Shown here: piece after piece, positions 46,029 to 56,047 of the stretch
Position numbering within the stretch: position 1 is the first letter of the stretch
Layout of the letters: every line of letters starts with the position of its first letter
DNA from: DTU064 sp045588245
GTDB taxonomy: Bacteria; Bacillota; Clostridia; Oscillospirales; CAG-272
Assembly (NCBI GenBank): GCA_045588245.1
Contig: JAZNDW010000022.1
Coordinates: 1-64,000, forward strand
Length of the DNA stretch: 64,000 bases
Direction: 5' to 3'
The notes under the pieces: generated by a model
Told to the model about the DNA's origin: nothing
The model's database searches: none
What the model saw: the letters and a program-made list of their open reading frames with translations, nothing else
Position numbers and translations under genes: made by a program

Positions 46029-49000
46029 TTACGGCCAGAACTGTTCGTATCCGTTGATATCGGAAGTGTAATTGTCTGCGCTATATAACTGCGGAGATTT
46101 TACACTACTACTAAGGCCGCTTGAGGTTGCGATAAGTTTTCCTCCTGTCGGCGTGTTTGACTGATACGTTGCGCCAGCAACATAGCCATACCGATATTCC
46201 GTTTCTGTAGTGGTCGTTGTGCCCAAACTGTATGTTTTACCCACTTTAGTGGGGTTAGCTGTTGCAACAGTATCACCTGATAACGTGATCGTATACGTCT
46301 TGCCCGCATAATACGTTACACCGTCGATTGTCCAGCTTGCGATCTCCATGTTTTGGGCAGTTGTTTCTCCCGTAACCGTTCTTGTGTTAATATATTCGGT
46401 CCAAATAAAATAATAATGTTTTGTGGTAATCTTCTTGTTTGTCGAATAGTCTGTACGAATATCCGCATTCTTGGCCCAGCCAGACCAATCAGAATATACG
46501 GGGTCAGCCGCTGTAGTTTCAACCCATGTCAGCTTGGGGAACGTTAACGTGACAGTACTACCCTCTGCCGTGACAGGATCGGGTCTGTCATCGGAAGGAA
46601 TATTCGACGGAATATTACCGAACGAAAGCACGTAAGGCGATTCAGGTTGCTCAATCGTAACGGGCATGCTGAGCTGTACAGTATAGGTTACACCGTTATA
46701 AATAATCGGAATCTCTGTAAACGTTGTTTTGCCGGCAAGATACTTGGTATCATGTGCCGCTGTTTGACCAGCAGATCTACCTATCTTCTGCGTGTTAGAC
46801 GCCGCGCCGGGAGCAAAGCTGAACACATGAGTCGTCGCTGTGTCGGCTGCATTCACCATCGTAAGCGATGCGGAAGTATAGTTAGCTACACCCGAAAGCT
46901 TCAACGTCACGCTCGGCATAGTATAACCCCAGAATCCCCAGCCACTCTTTTCGCCTTTCATATAAACGGTAGCGTGATCTTTGTTTGCTGAAATAGTATT
47001 ATAAACTCCAGCAACTTCACCAACAAGCCCACCAGACGTTCTTGTCGTTGAGAACGTCTCTCCCGCTACCGGACTTACCGCCTCAACAGTAACCGTCGGA
47101 GCATCTGTATCGACAATAATATCTGCTGCGTTGGGTAAAGATTCTCCTGTCAATTTAATATCATAATAAGTTTCGCCATCATCGAACGAGAATCTATAGT
47201 CGACCGTTACAAGTTCATAAGTACCTGCATACATAAGCGAGTTAACGCTGCACGTTGTGATAATATCGTATGTCGAGTCTTTGTCACTATTGCGTTTTAA
47301 CGTAATAGTGAAGTCACCAAACTCACCTTCCACAAATTCCGCAGCATCGATGGTATATCCACCCATTTCGCTCATGTTCTTTTTATAGTTATATGACAAT
47401 GTGATAGTATCCAATCCATCAACAGGTTTGTTTTCAAAATCTGTTATGGACATCGCAAACGGATTAACTTCAAACGACGAAATCAAGAATTGCTTCAAAA
47501 ATTCTCCCTCAAGAACCAAGTCGTCTCTGTTGATGAACAAATTGTTGATAACCGATACGACCTTCGTCGTCTTGCCACTGTTGCTTAGATCAAATACGAG
47601 CGGAGCTTCCTCTGTATAGCTATATGCAACACCGTTATCTTCGCCTTCAAGACCCCAGATGCGGATCTCCTTAACAGCCCATACACCGTCGCGGCTACCT
47701 GCAACGTCGGCAGGAATTGCAAACGTCCAGTTACCCGTCGTGTCGGCAACACCGATCACAGGTTCTTCAAGTTCCACGCCGTTCTTAGTAATGATCGCCG
47801 TGATGTTCGGCAGAGCCTCTGCATCGTTAAGCTTGAAGCTGAACTTAGCAATATCATTTCCTGTAGCGCCAACGGGTGAATACTGATAATCGGGCGTTAC
47901 GTCGGAATCGAATGTAGGCGGCTTCGGCGAGGTGATGATAAACGACGGCGAAGTTGTTGCATGTGTGATCGTGTTCGTGCCGGTGTCCGTCGTAACGTCA
48001 ACTCTGTAGAAGTCGTACATACCGATCTTGGACTTGAATGTGCCGGTATAGTACTCTCCGTCCCATATAAGGTCCGTATTTAGTCCGTTTTCAATGAGCG
48101 CAGACGTTCTGCTCTTATAGTAGAGTTTAACGCCCGAACGTCCGGGCAACGGATTGCCCGTATCGTCCATGATCACGACATTCATGGTCAAATTTTTCAT
48201 GTTGTCGGTCATTTCGGATTCTTTATAAAGGAACGATGTCGGACTTTCCGTGTAGACCGCGACCTTCATGCCAAGGTATACCGTAGCCGATTTCTGCATA
48301 TTTTCGTTCAATTCCTGGTATTCGCCATCGAGCACCACGTACTGCAGCGAATATTCGCCCGACGTATTGAACGTTACAGAGCCGTTCCACGACGCCGTCG
48401 TGGGATTATACGTAAAGATTACGTTCGCAACGGAACCGTCTTCTTCGCGGATGAAGCGTCCGACAACCGTTTTCGGCATCTTATTCACATCGGAGGATGC
48501 GAACTTCAACGAAAGGTCAGTCGAAACCGTTTTGTCCGCCGTCATGTACGTTATATGATTAGAAACGGACTCCCACGTAAGCTGTGTTACCGTAAAGCCT
48601 TCGATATGTACCGTCGGAAGCGTCGTCATATCAAGATCGTACTCGATTCCGTCAACACTGACGGTACGGAGAACGTAGTCACCGGGAGAGGTAAACGTGT
48701 AGCTCGACAACCACGTGTCGGACGCTTCGTCATACGTGAACGTCATCGTGCCCTCGCGCGATCCCTGCGTCGAGTTGATCGTACGAATGAAGAATGCTGT
48801 CAGCGTCTTCGGCTGCGTACCGTCAACTTTAACGGTTACGTTCGTCGTCATGGGGTTGTCTTCGGTTGCCGTATCGAAATCAAACTCTGTCTTGTCAATC
48901 GATGCGGTGATCGTCATTTCCTGATACTTCAGTTCTTCGTTCTCAAAGTGGTTGAGGTCAACGGAGCTTCCGAACTGAATGTTAAGCTGACCCTGAATGT

Positions 49001-51245
49001 CAGCGGCGGAAAGAACGTCGCTGTTGTTAAGCTTATCGCCGTCAAGATAAATGAGTGCTGTGATGCGGAACGGAACGTTCTGTTCAAGCTCTGTAATGGC
49101 AAGCACTTCGTTACCGTTGATGTCCTCGCCAAGGTTGAGGCTGTCGGAGCCGAGTACCAACGGAACGATAACTTTACCGTTGTTGGCGTAGTATTTATCG
49201 GTTGCCATTTCAGCGATGGCAAGCTGCGTACCGGTTGAGTCGATGAATACGACCTTCATCGCCTCAAGAAGCTTCAGGCTTCGCGCCTGATCTTCGGGCG
49301 TGTCCGCATAGTATACGTAGCAGCTGCCGCTGCCCTGTGTCGTGCTGTTTACGGAAAGTCCGGAGCTTCCGTCCCAAACGCGGTTTTCACCTTCGTATCC
49401 GATAACGGTCTGCACTTCTTTATACTTTTCTTTGGGCTCTACACCCTCTTCAGGCGTAAATACCGAATGGGTGTCGGCTCTGTACCACGTCACCGTGACT
49501 TCGTCGCCCTCGCCCTTCGTTTCGACCTTATATAGATCGTATGTTTCGGTGACCTGTTGCGTTACGGTTTCGGTTTCGCCGGTTTCTTCGTTGACCACCT
49601 CTTCGGTGAATTCCCTTGTAACGCTTACACTGTAAAGGAAAACTTCGTTACCGTTTGCGTCCTTTGCCGTGTCGCGTACCGTCTTTGATTCGGTGAGGAT
49701 ATTGCCCTCGAGCGTCAGATAGCTTCCTCTTGCATTCGTTCTGACCCAAAGGTCGATTGCCATGCCGTATATATCCTTTGCAACGAGAGTTGCGGCGCCG
49801 CCCTTGTTCATGCCTTCGGCGTATTTGATGTCCGTTGAGAAATGTGACGTTTTTGTCGCATTTGTGGAAATGAGCGCGTAGATCTTACCGTCCATCGTTA
49901 TACCGAGACGTCTTGCAGTCGCCGTAAGCAAAAGTCCTTGGCCGCCATTATAATTCTTACCGACATTCATGTATTCGCCGGTACGCTCTTCAAAGCGCTT
50001 CAGAATACCGTTTGTGATTATCGCGTAGCACGATTTATTGTTATACGTCATCGCGTTTGATGCACCGATGCTGTTAACGGTAACGGGGTCACCGCTCGAC
50101 CCATCAATAGTCTGAAGCGTACAGGAGCCGATGTTTACGATTCTGCCGATGATTCCGTTAACATCGTGATTGCCGTCATCAAACGTATATACAGTGTCCC
50201 ATTGTACATCACCAAGTCCGCTTATATATACAAGACGTTCGTAGTCGTTTTTGATAACGTCATAGTCGCTATAAAACTGTTTAAGATCGGTAATTTTGAC
50301 GCCGTACGAAGAAAGGCTGTTCATATTGGAACGCAGAGTTTCCGCAGTGAACGGTGTATATTCTCTTGCAACACCGTCTGCGGTGTTGTTGTTTATAACG
50401 AACAGCTGGAAGTTGGCAAGCTCAACGAGAGCTTTTTCTTCGAGCTCGAACGTTTCAATGAACGCGGCGTACATGTCACGCATGTTTTGAATGTTTGCGC
50501 TTTTAATAGTTGGGTTTTTAAGCGTATCGGGGTCATCGGACGCAGCCATGCGGTTAGTCATGTAAGTACCCATGATCGTCGCCAAAGATTCCATCCACGC
50601 TTTGTTCGACGTGATCTCGATATACTTGTTGGCGGCCGCAGCGTTCGCACTGGTAACGTCCGATTTTATCTCCTGATACTGATACTGATAGTCAGTAGCG
50701 CTACCAACCTTCGTTGAAGAAATAGCGCGGACGCCGAACGCGGCGTTTTCGGGAATGATAAACTGTCCGTTGCCGTCCTTACCAAGCTCCCACGAAGCAT
50801 ATGCAAAGTTACTCGCAAGCTCTTCCGCACGACCGTCTTCGCTGTAAACAGCACCGTAAAGCGGGCTTCCCGTAAGGTCTGACTTGTTCAGACGCGCAGG
50901 ACGCAACGTCATGTTGTCAAGTCCGTAAGACGGGTCGGAAAGGTTGATAAGGTTACCCCACGTAATGTTACGTTCGATAAGCGGAAGATTACTGTCGCCC
51001 TCCGCAGATATCGCAGGGATACTTCCCTCCGGTCCGACAAGCGCGATCTCAAGGTTACCGTTCGAGGCGATCGTCGTGTTGACGCCCGACACCTCGGGGC
51101 TTGTGGAAAGAGAGAGCCATGCAAACGATACTGTGGTGAGCATCGTTGCAGAAACAATAAGAAGCAGCAACACCGCCGCGACTTTTTCTTTAAGTCTCGG
51201 CAACATCGACTGATATAATTTTATTCGTCTTTGAGATTCAGTCAT
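46029..51245 (-). CDS. Giant SipW-type exported surface protein with Ig-like repeats
   Basis: 1738 residues. A basic start and one hydrophobic helix (about 22-41) lead into TVSFAWLSLSTSPEVSG, a SipW-like aromatic site (F41-A42-W43). Residues ~45-790 align by eye with the whole 727-residue protein: WGNLINLSD, GAVYSEDGRAEELAS, IDLWVRTNARGSYLTL and ITALIYLDGDKLNNSD in the same order. From ~800 to 1500 come tandem beta-sandwich (Ig-like) domains such as TFTSPGDYVLRTVSVDGIEYDL and TFNTSGEYSLQYVVLDGEYQEL. There is no LPXTG, SLH or C-terminal TM. Its ATG overlaps the upstream stop (TGATG). Probably an adhesive tip or scaffold of the subunit family. Confidence 0.85.
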   Translation of the reverse strand: MTESQRRIKLYQSMLPRLKEKVAAVLLLLIVSATMLTTVSFAWLSLSTSPEVSGVNTTIASNGNLEIALVGPEGSIPAISAEGDSNLPLIERNITWGNLINLSDPSYGLDNMTLRPARLNKSDLTGSPLYGAVYSEDGRAEELASNFAYASWELGKDGNGQFIIPENAAFGVRAISSTKVGSATDYQYQYQEIKSDVTSANAAAANKYIEITSNKAWMESLATIMGTYMTNRMAASDDPDTLKNPTIKSANIQNMRDMYAAFIETFELEEKALVELANFQLFVINNNTADGVAREYTPFTAETLRSNMNSLSSYGVKITDLKQFYSDYDVIKNDYERLVYISGLGDVQWDTVYTFDDGNHDVNGIIGRIVNIGSCTLQTIDGSSGDPVTVNSIGASNAMTYNNKSCYAIITNGILKRFEERTGEYMNVGKNYNGGQGLLLTATARRLGITMDGKIYALISTNATKTSHFSTDIKYAEGMNKGGAATLVAKDIYGMAIDLWVRTNARGSYLTLEGNILTESKTVRDTAKDANGNEVFLYSVSVTREFTEEVVNEETGETETVTQQVTETYDLYKVETKGEGDEVTVTWYRADTHSVFTPEEGVEPKEKYKEVQTVIGYEGENRVWDGSSGLSVNSTTQGSGSCYVYYADTPEDQARSLKLLEAMKVVFIDSTGTQLAIAEMATDKYYANNGKVIVPLVLGSDSLNLGEDINGNEVLAITELEQNVPFRITALIYLDGDKLNNSDVLSAADIQGQLNIQFGSSVDLNHFENEELKYQEMTITASIDKTEFDFDTATEDNPMTTNVTVKVDGTQPKTLTAFFIRTINSTQGSREGTMTFTYDEASDTWLSSYTFTSPGDYVLRTVSVDGIEYDLDMTTLPTVHIEGFTVTQLTWESVSNHITYMTADKTVSTDLSLKFASSDVNKMPKTVVGRFIREEDGSVANVIFTYNPTTASWNGSVTFNTSGEYSLQYVVLDGEYQELNENMQKSATVYLGMKVAVYTESPTSFLYKESEMTDNMKNLTMNVVIMDDTGNPLPGRSGVKLYYKSRTSALIENGLNTDLIWDGEYYTGTFKSKIGMYDFYRVDVTTDTGTNTITHATTSPSFIITSPKPPTFDSDVTPDYQYSPVGATGNDIAKFSFKLNDAEALPNITAIITKNGVELEEPVIGVADTTGNWTFAIPADVAGSRDGVWAVKEIRIWGLEGEDNGVAYSYTEEAPLVFDLSNSGKTTKVVSVINNLFINRDDLVLEGEFLKQFLISSFEVNPFAMSITDFENKPVDGLDTITLSYNYKKNMSEMGGYTIDAAEFVEGEFGDFTITLKRNSDKDSTYDIITTCSVNSLMYAGTYELVTVDYRFSFDDGETYYDIKLTGESLPNAADIIVDTDAPTVTVEAVSPVAGETFSTTRTSGGLVGEVAGVYNTISANKDHATVYMKGEKSGWGFWGYTMPSVTLKLSGVANYTSASLTMVNAADTATTHVFSFAPGAASNTQKIGRSAGQTAAHDTKYLAGKTTFTEIPIIYNGVTYTVQLSMPVTIEQPESPYVLSFGNIPSNIPSDDRPDPVTAEGSTVTLTFPKLTWVETTAADPVYSDWSGWAKNADIRTDYSTNKKITTKHYYFIWTEYINTRTVTGETTAQNMEIASWTIDGVTYYAGKTYTITLSGDTVATANPTKVGKTYSLGTTTTTETEYRYGYVAGATYQSNTPTGGKLIATSSGLSSSVKSPQLYSADNYTSDINGYEQFWP

Positions 51246-51853
51246 CAGTTTGCGCTCCTTTCCGAATCGTTTTCGTTGACGCAGTCAACGATAAATATAC
51301 ATTCTGTAGTATCAATATCAAACTCTGCTGTGAGCTTCATTTCAAGCTCCGACACTTCGCCGCCTGCCAGGGAATGTGTCACTTCTTCGCCCGAGCGGAT
51401 AAACGTATAGACCCATCCGGCGCCGAGCTTTGCGTACAGTGCCGAGCTCTCGCCGAGCTGCTCGTGCGTTGCGGTGTAAGTTCTGTCACCTTCGACCTTC
51501 AGCTTCAAAGCCGCACCCGCCAACGGATCAGCCTCCCCCGGAAGAAACACACGTATCCTCACCGTCATGTCGTCCGTCGGGACGTCATCGCCGTCGCTGT
51601 TTTTGACGAAAACCGTCAGGCTCTCCTGTCCGTCGTCTGATTCCCAAACGGGATCCTCGCCGCCGTCCCAGTACGTAACGTACGCGGCCTGCTTTGAGTG
51701 GACGTCGAAGTTCACGTTTTGATTAATATTTGTATAATACCGTCCGTACGTGATACCGACGGACATCTGTAAACAGATCCCAAGCAACAGCACCGCTGCC
51801 ATAACACAGAACATGAACAGCTGTCGCCTGATATTCAGTTTTATTACGTTCAT
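51245..51853 (-). CDS. Small exported subunit with SipW-like N-terminus
   Basis: 202 residues. A hydrophobic helix (about 12-33) is followed by SVGITYGRYYTNINQNVNFDV, an aromatic-rich exit that replaces the AWF site of the other subunits. The rest is a compact beta-rich domain of about 160 residues with the strands TVRIRVFLPGEA, LKLKVEGDRTYTAT and ELEMKLTAEFDI, and an acidic C-terminus. It lies directly before, and overlaps, the giant protein gene (TGATG), which suggests balanced expression and perhaps a complex. TasA- or camelysin-like in size and layout, but sequence identity to them was not tested. Confidence 0.72.
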   Translation of the reverse strand: MNVIKLNIRRQLFMFCVMAAVLLLGICLQMSVGITYGRYYTNINQNVNFDVHSKQAAYVTYWDGGEDPVWESDDGQESLTVFVKNSDGDDVPTDDMTVRIRVFLPGEADPLAGAALKLKVEGDRTYTATHEQLGESSALYAKLGAGWVYTFIRSGEEVTHSLAGGEVSELEMKLTAEFDIDTTECIFIVDCVNENDSERSAN

Positions 51854-51899
51854 GTTTCCATGCCTTTCAAAAAATTATGGTTAAGCTATATAGTACCCG

Positions 51900-53816
51900 T
51901 TATTCCGCCGCAGTTACGGTGTAAACAGCCTTGTCACTGTCATAAGTGCAGATATATCCCGAAGCAACGAATGCGCTGACGTCGCTGTCAAATGAGCCGC
52001 CGCTTATCGATATCGTTGCATGGGGTGCCTCTTCTTTATATTTTCTGACCGCAACGGAGCCTTCCGCATCGGATTTAACCGTCGTATTATCTCCGGAAAT
52101 GTTGATAATAACGTCGCATTCATAAGACGCTTCAAGATAAATACCGTCGCCGGTGTCAGTCCAGCCGCTTGTCTGATACGCGGGCTCCGTATGAAGAGCT
52201 CCCGTGCCGCAAACGGATGAATTAACGATGTTTACAGTTCCGCCCTTGACCGCCATGCCCGTGTATCCGGTTATGATACTTTCGGTCACGGTAAGCGTGC
52301 TGTCTTTTTGCGGATGATATATACCGGTATAGAATCCCTTTACCGTACAGTTAGATACTCTTATGTCTGTATCACCGTAAGAACCGTTGCAAATAATGCC
52401 TGCGTAGGTTTGACCGTAAATTTCGCTGTTTTCGACGACTACGACCGTGTCGTGCGAAGATTCATCCTCGTTACTGTAGATCCACAGACCGTATTTATCG
52501 CCCGTGATCTTAGAATCTCTGATATAGATAGCCGAGTCGGCATTGATTCCGTTTTCATGGTCACGCACGGTCACACCGCTGTCAACGCCTTCGATAACGA
52601 CGCCGTCGAGCGTTACGCTCGCTCCGCTTGCGGCAATACCCGTAACGACACCGTCGCCGCAGCTGATAGTACCGTTAACAATAGTAACGGTTGCCCCTGT
52701 GGGCACGTCAAACACCTTTTCCGCCGTCGACGTCAGCGTATTACCGCCAAGATCGAGCACCGCATACGATCCGGGAACGAATGCAAGCGTTTCTGTCACC
52801 GCAACGTCTGCCGACAGCTCAAGAAGCATCGGCGTCGGCACAGACACGAGCGACTGCAAATTTGCTGCGTTCGCAATTTCAAAAGCTTCCACGCGGCTGT
52901 TCGTTCCGCTTACGTTGACCTGCGCCGTGCAGGAAAGATCGTCTCTTCCGGACAGCGCCGTGTCAGCTTCGGCGTTTGCGATGATCTCGTCGCGGGTGCA
53001 AAGGTAAAGCCACACGCCGTACCCGTCTTCGTTCACGTCGATCGGGCAATAGCCGGCCTGATTGAAGCCGTCCGTGTTTTCAACAACGCCGACGTAACCG
53101 TCCGAAGACGTCAGTTCCATCAAAAATTCATCAACCGTAATGTTCCCGTCGACCGTCAACAGCTTCCCTTCGCCGTCAAACGTTGTTTTAATCTCATCAT
53201 AAGCGTACTGCACAGGACGGACGTAATCGAGCACCTCCATCACGTTCCCGTCATAGTTTCCGACAACGTAATACCCGAGGACATCGTAGACCCACATCCA
53301 TTTTACAGCAGGTGTATTATGATAATCTTCACCCATGATCAGGGTGTCGCCCTGAAATACGGTATAAGTATAGCTGCTGTATTCACTTATATATACACGG
53401 TCCATTTTTTCTTCCGAGCGGACCTGAGAAGTTTCAACATAAAAGTATATGCGTTTCTTCATAAGCTCGTCCATGTCATGCTTCGACACGGTTACGCTTG
53501 CGGCAGCGATCGTTTCGCCGTTATTGATGAGCCGGATGGACACATACCCTTCGTCACCGGGCTGTGCCGTAACAGAAGTGTTGCCGACTAATATTTCTCC
53601 GTCAAAATCCCACGTTTCGGTAGTGAACATAAGTCCGCCGGTTTGCGTAACGTTCGTATACCAAGCCGCCGTCATCGAAAAAAGAAGCACGAGAGTTAAA
53701 GTAACGACAAGGACGATCATAATCGCACGCATTACGATATTCGATTTTAATATTTTCAGCTTTTTTAATCCGTTTTCCAAGGATTCAATGCTGATCGGAT
53801 TATTCCTTTTCGCCAC
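51900..53816 (-). CDS. Exported beta-helix protein with SipW-like N-terminus
   Basis: 638 residues. A hydrophobic helix (about 29-49) exits at SMTAAWYTNVTQTGG (A51-W52-Y53). Residues ~55-115 resemble a TasA-like domain: TETWDFDGEIL and YVSIRLINNGETIAAASVTVSKHD. From about 330 to 620 come parallel beta-helix coils (LDLGGNTLTSTAEKVFDV, VTIVNGTISCGDGVV, VTLDGVVIEGVDSGVTV, AIYIRDSKITGDKYGLWIYS), a pectate-lyase-like fold without obvious catalytic residues. The start is GTG, inside the last codons of the signal peptidase gene, whose AAAGGG provides the ribosome site. Possibly a binding or cap protein of the fibre. Confidence 0.82.
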   Translation of the reverse strand: MAKRNNPISIESLENGLKKLKILKSNIVMRAIMIVLVVTLTLVLLFSMTAAWYTNVTQTGGLMFTTETWDFDGEILVGNTSVTAQPGDEGYVSIRLINNGETIAAASVTVSKHDMDELMKKRIYFYVETSQVRSEEKMDRVYISEYSSYTYTVFQGDTLIMGEDYHNTPAVKWMWVYDVLGYYVVGNYDGNVMEVLDYVRPVQYAYDEIKTTFDGEGKLLTVDGNITVDEFLMELTSSDGYVGVVENTDGFNQAGYCPIDVNEDGYGVWLYLCTRDEIIANAEADTALSGRDDLSCTAQVNVSGTNSRVEAFEIANAANLQSLVSVPTPMLLELSADVAVTETLAFVPGSYAVLDLGGNTLTSTAEKVFDVPTGATVTIVNGTISCGDGVVTGIAASGASVTLDGVVIEGVDSGVTVRDHENGINADSAIYIRDSKITGDKYGLWIYSNEDESSHDTVVVVENSEIYGQTYAGIICNGSYGDTDIRVSNCTVKGFYTGIYHPQKDSTLTVTESIITGYTGMAVKGGTVNIVNSSVCGTGALHTEPAYQTSGWTDTGDGIYLEASYECDVIINISGDNTTVKSDAEGSVAVRKYKEEAPHATISISGGSFDSDVSAFVASGYICTYDSDKAVYTVTAAE

Positions 53817-54594
53817 CCTTTATCAGCTCCTCCTTCAATTCCTCGATAAGCTCCTCGCGAATCGCATCACACATTTGCTGATACTCTTCGTCGGACATAT
53901 CCACAGCGCTGACACTATCCTTTTCTTCATTCAAACGTATGTCTGTTGACTCCGTTTTTTTGTCCGCGGGCAAGGTTGCCGCCTTATTATCCTGTTCTGC
54001 CAGCTCTGTAACGAGCTTTGACATATCGTTTTTGAGTTTCATCACACTGCTCTGCATCATAATGCCGGCTACTAACATTGTCGGTAGCAATATGCACACC
54101 ACAAAGCCGCTCTTGCTCGAAAAGAATGATATGATCTGGGAAAACACGTTCGCGTTGCCGAGAATGCCGGAAACACGTCCGATAAGATTGCTCGAATCGA
54201 CGTAATATCCGTCCGCAACGAGATTCGCATCTCCCTTTGTTTGCAAAAGCACGTTTCCGTTTTCGGAAACCGTTATATCTATAATTCTGTGCGTGATGAT
54301 CTTTCCTATTGTCGTCGGTGATTTGGAGCTGAACGTGATCACGTCGCCGACCTTCAATTCATTGATGTCGACTTTCTTTGTCATTATCAGATCTCCGACG
54401 AGGATCTCAGGCTCCATACTTCCCGTCACAACTCTGAAAAAGCTGTATTTGCCGAAAGATGCGTAACCTTTTCCGAGAACCTGTATTGAAACAGTCAGGC
54501 ATATTACAACCGACAGCACCAAAAGAGCCGTCGTCAGAATTCCGACTATACGTCGCCGTTTTGTATTTTTTTTATTATTTTCCGATTCACTCAT
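53800..54594 (-). CDS. SipW/ER-type signal peptidase I (first of two)
   Basis: 264 residues. N-terminal TM about 15-38, catalytic serine S59 in VVTGSMEPEILVGDLI, catalytic histidine H102 in IITHRIIDI (ER-type His in place of the bacterial Lys), Asp D122 in QTKGDANLVADG. A second TM is at about 147-173 and the C-terminus (175-264) is a long acidic, helical cytosolic tail ending EELIEELKEELIKG. SipW in B. subtilis processes TasA and TapA and is required for the biofilm matrix. Overlaps the 449-residue gene by eight bases and the beta-helix gene by 17, so all three are coupled. Confidence 0.92.
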   Translation of the reverse strand: MSESENNKKNTKRRRIVGILTTALLVLSVVICLTVSIQVLGKGYASFGKYSFFRVVTGSMEPEILVGDLIMTKKVDINELKVGDVITFSSKSPTTIGKIITHRIIDITVSENGNVLLQTKGDANLVADGYYVDSSNLIGRVSGILGNANVFSQIISFFSSKSGFVVCILLPTMLVAGIMMQSSVMKLKNDMSKLVTELAEQDNKAATLPADKKTESTDIRLNEEKDSVSAVDMSDEEYQQMCDAIREELIEELKEELIKGGEKE

Positions 54595-55936
54595 TTGGAC
54601 TCACTTGACTACCTGCAAGTTCAATGCTCAGCGCCAGATCGCGTGCATTGATGCCGTTCGTACAATCGGCATCCTGTCCTTCGATCCAAATAAACATACG
54701 GATACGCTGAGGAACGTTTTTCTCCAACAAAGCGACCGTAACGTCATCCGTTACACCCGCCTTATCGATCGCAGAAAAAATATCACTGCTGACAACGCCG
54801 TTCTGAGCGTGGCCGTATAATGCCTCCGTATTTTTCACGAACGAGGCTTTATTGATATAAGGCATAAACTGCCCTTGCAGATAACTACCGTAAAACTTAT
54901 ATTTAACGTCCGCAATACTGTCGAACGTTTTGCCGAAAATCGCTGTACGGAACACCTGATCGATTGAGATTCCGTCGGCGGTTTTCTCTCTCCATGTATT
55001 TGTAAGCTGAACTGTGAGCCTGTCGCTCACGTTTGCAAGCTCAACGGATCCGCCGATTTTGGCAATCGGCTCCGTGATAAGGTAACCTTCCGCACCGTTG
55101 GGGTGCAGGTCGGCATTGGGCTCAAAAATAGTAAAATGGGTCGAAGCCTCGCTTGGCATTAACCCGCCTTTTTCGTTGTAGACGCCCTTCAGCATATTAT
55201 ACGCATCATTTTTGCGGTATCCGCTTTCCTGATAAGCCAAAAAAGCTTCCGCAGATGCGATCTCTTCGTTGACCAAAAAACCCACTCTCGCAGAAGCGGC
55301 GGCGGAGCCGTCGGTCGCCGTAAGCTTATAGATCACAGTCTCCCCTTCAGTATCCGCTTCGGGCTCAAGGAGCTCAACCAGATAGCTGCCTCCGACGTCA
55401 TCACCCATCGAAACTCTGAGATAATAATCCGTCGCGGGAGAAACCATCCAAAAATCAATGTAAATATATCCGCCCGCTCCCAGCTCGGCAGATTCGGTTG
55501 CCGTAAGATTTGCAAAATTCAGTTCCGTATCAACCGCAAAGCTTTCAATCGGCTTCGCCTGACCGACGGTTGCGGTGCCATTCCGGATTTCCGCATCCGT
55601 TATATCATAATATGTGGGAATGAACCAATGAAGTCCGTCCGCTGTCGATACAGGCGACAGAGTCATTCCGCTGCTTAGATATTCGTAACCTTTGTTGCCG
55701 AGAAAATTCAATGTCGAAGAAAAAATTCCCGGGTGGTGATACTCTTCACCGTTCACCGCAGACACAACGTCGGGAGCGATCATGATCGCGTTGCCTCCGC
55801 TTATTGTAATCTGTATACCCTCTGCGACAGGTGCTTTTGACACCGTAAGCCATGCATACGATACGGTTACAACCATAGATGCGCCCAGCAAAAGCGCAAC
55901 GGCTGCAAGTATTAACTTACGCATTGATTGATCCAT
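54587..55936 (-). CDS. SipW-type exported subunit, 449 residues
   Basis: A hydrophobic helix (about 7-25) exits at TVSYAWLTVSKAPVAEGIQI (A28-W29). The central motif YIYIDFWMVSPATDYYLRVS and the C-terminal IRMFIWIEGQDADCTNGI are shared with the 329-residue protein (IQLYIWLEGQDMDCNNSI) and, more loosely, with the 727- and 1738-residue proteins. There is one Cys in the C-terminal motif. The start at 55936 follows GGGAG by eight bases; the longer reading lacks a site. Its 3' end overlaps the SipW gene by eight bases, a strong hint that it is the first substrate of that peptidase. Confidence 0.83.
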   Translation of the reverse strand: MDQSMRKLILAAVALLLGASMVVTVSYAWLTVSKAPVAEGIQITISGGNAIMIAPDVVSAVNGEEYHHPGIFSSTLNFLGNKGYEYLSSGMTLSPVSTADGLHWFIPTYYDITDAEIRNGTATVGQAKPIESFAVDTELNFANLTATESAELGAGGYIYIDFWMVSPATDYYLRVSMGDDVGGSYLVELLEPEADTEGETVIYKLTATDGSAAASARVGFLVNEEIASAEAFLAYQESGYRKNDAYNMLKGVYNEKGGLMPSEASTHFTIFEPNADLHPNGAEGYLITEPIAKIGGSVELANVSDRLTVQLTNTWREKTADGISIDQVFRTAIFGKTFDSIADVKYKFYGSYLQGQFMPYINKASFVKNTEALYGHAQNGVVSSDIFSAIDKAGVTDDVTVALLEKNVPQRIRMFIWIEGQDADCTNGINARDLALSIELAGSQVSPNE

Positions 55937-56047
55937 ACCGCAATCTCCCGTAAACTGATCCGTGAACCCGACATCACAAATAAGGAACACATGAATCGAT
56001 CAGCCCGTATTCACCAAGCGTTTTCTGCTACGGTCCTGTACTCCTTT

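Noticed and set aside
46029..51245. Sortase-anchored or SLH surface protein
   Set aside because: There is no LPXTG-like motif, no C-terminal TM and no SLH repeats; the N-terminus matches a SipW-type leader.
52308..53591. A 427-residue plus-strand open frame opposite the beta-helix gene
   Set aside because: Arg/His/Val-rich with no domain pattern. The opposite strand has a coherent exported protein with beta-helix repeats.
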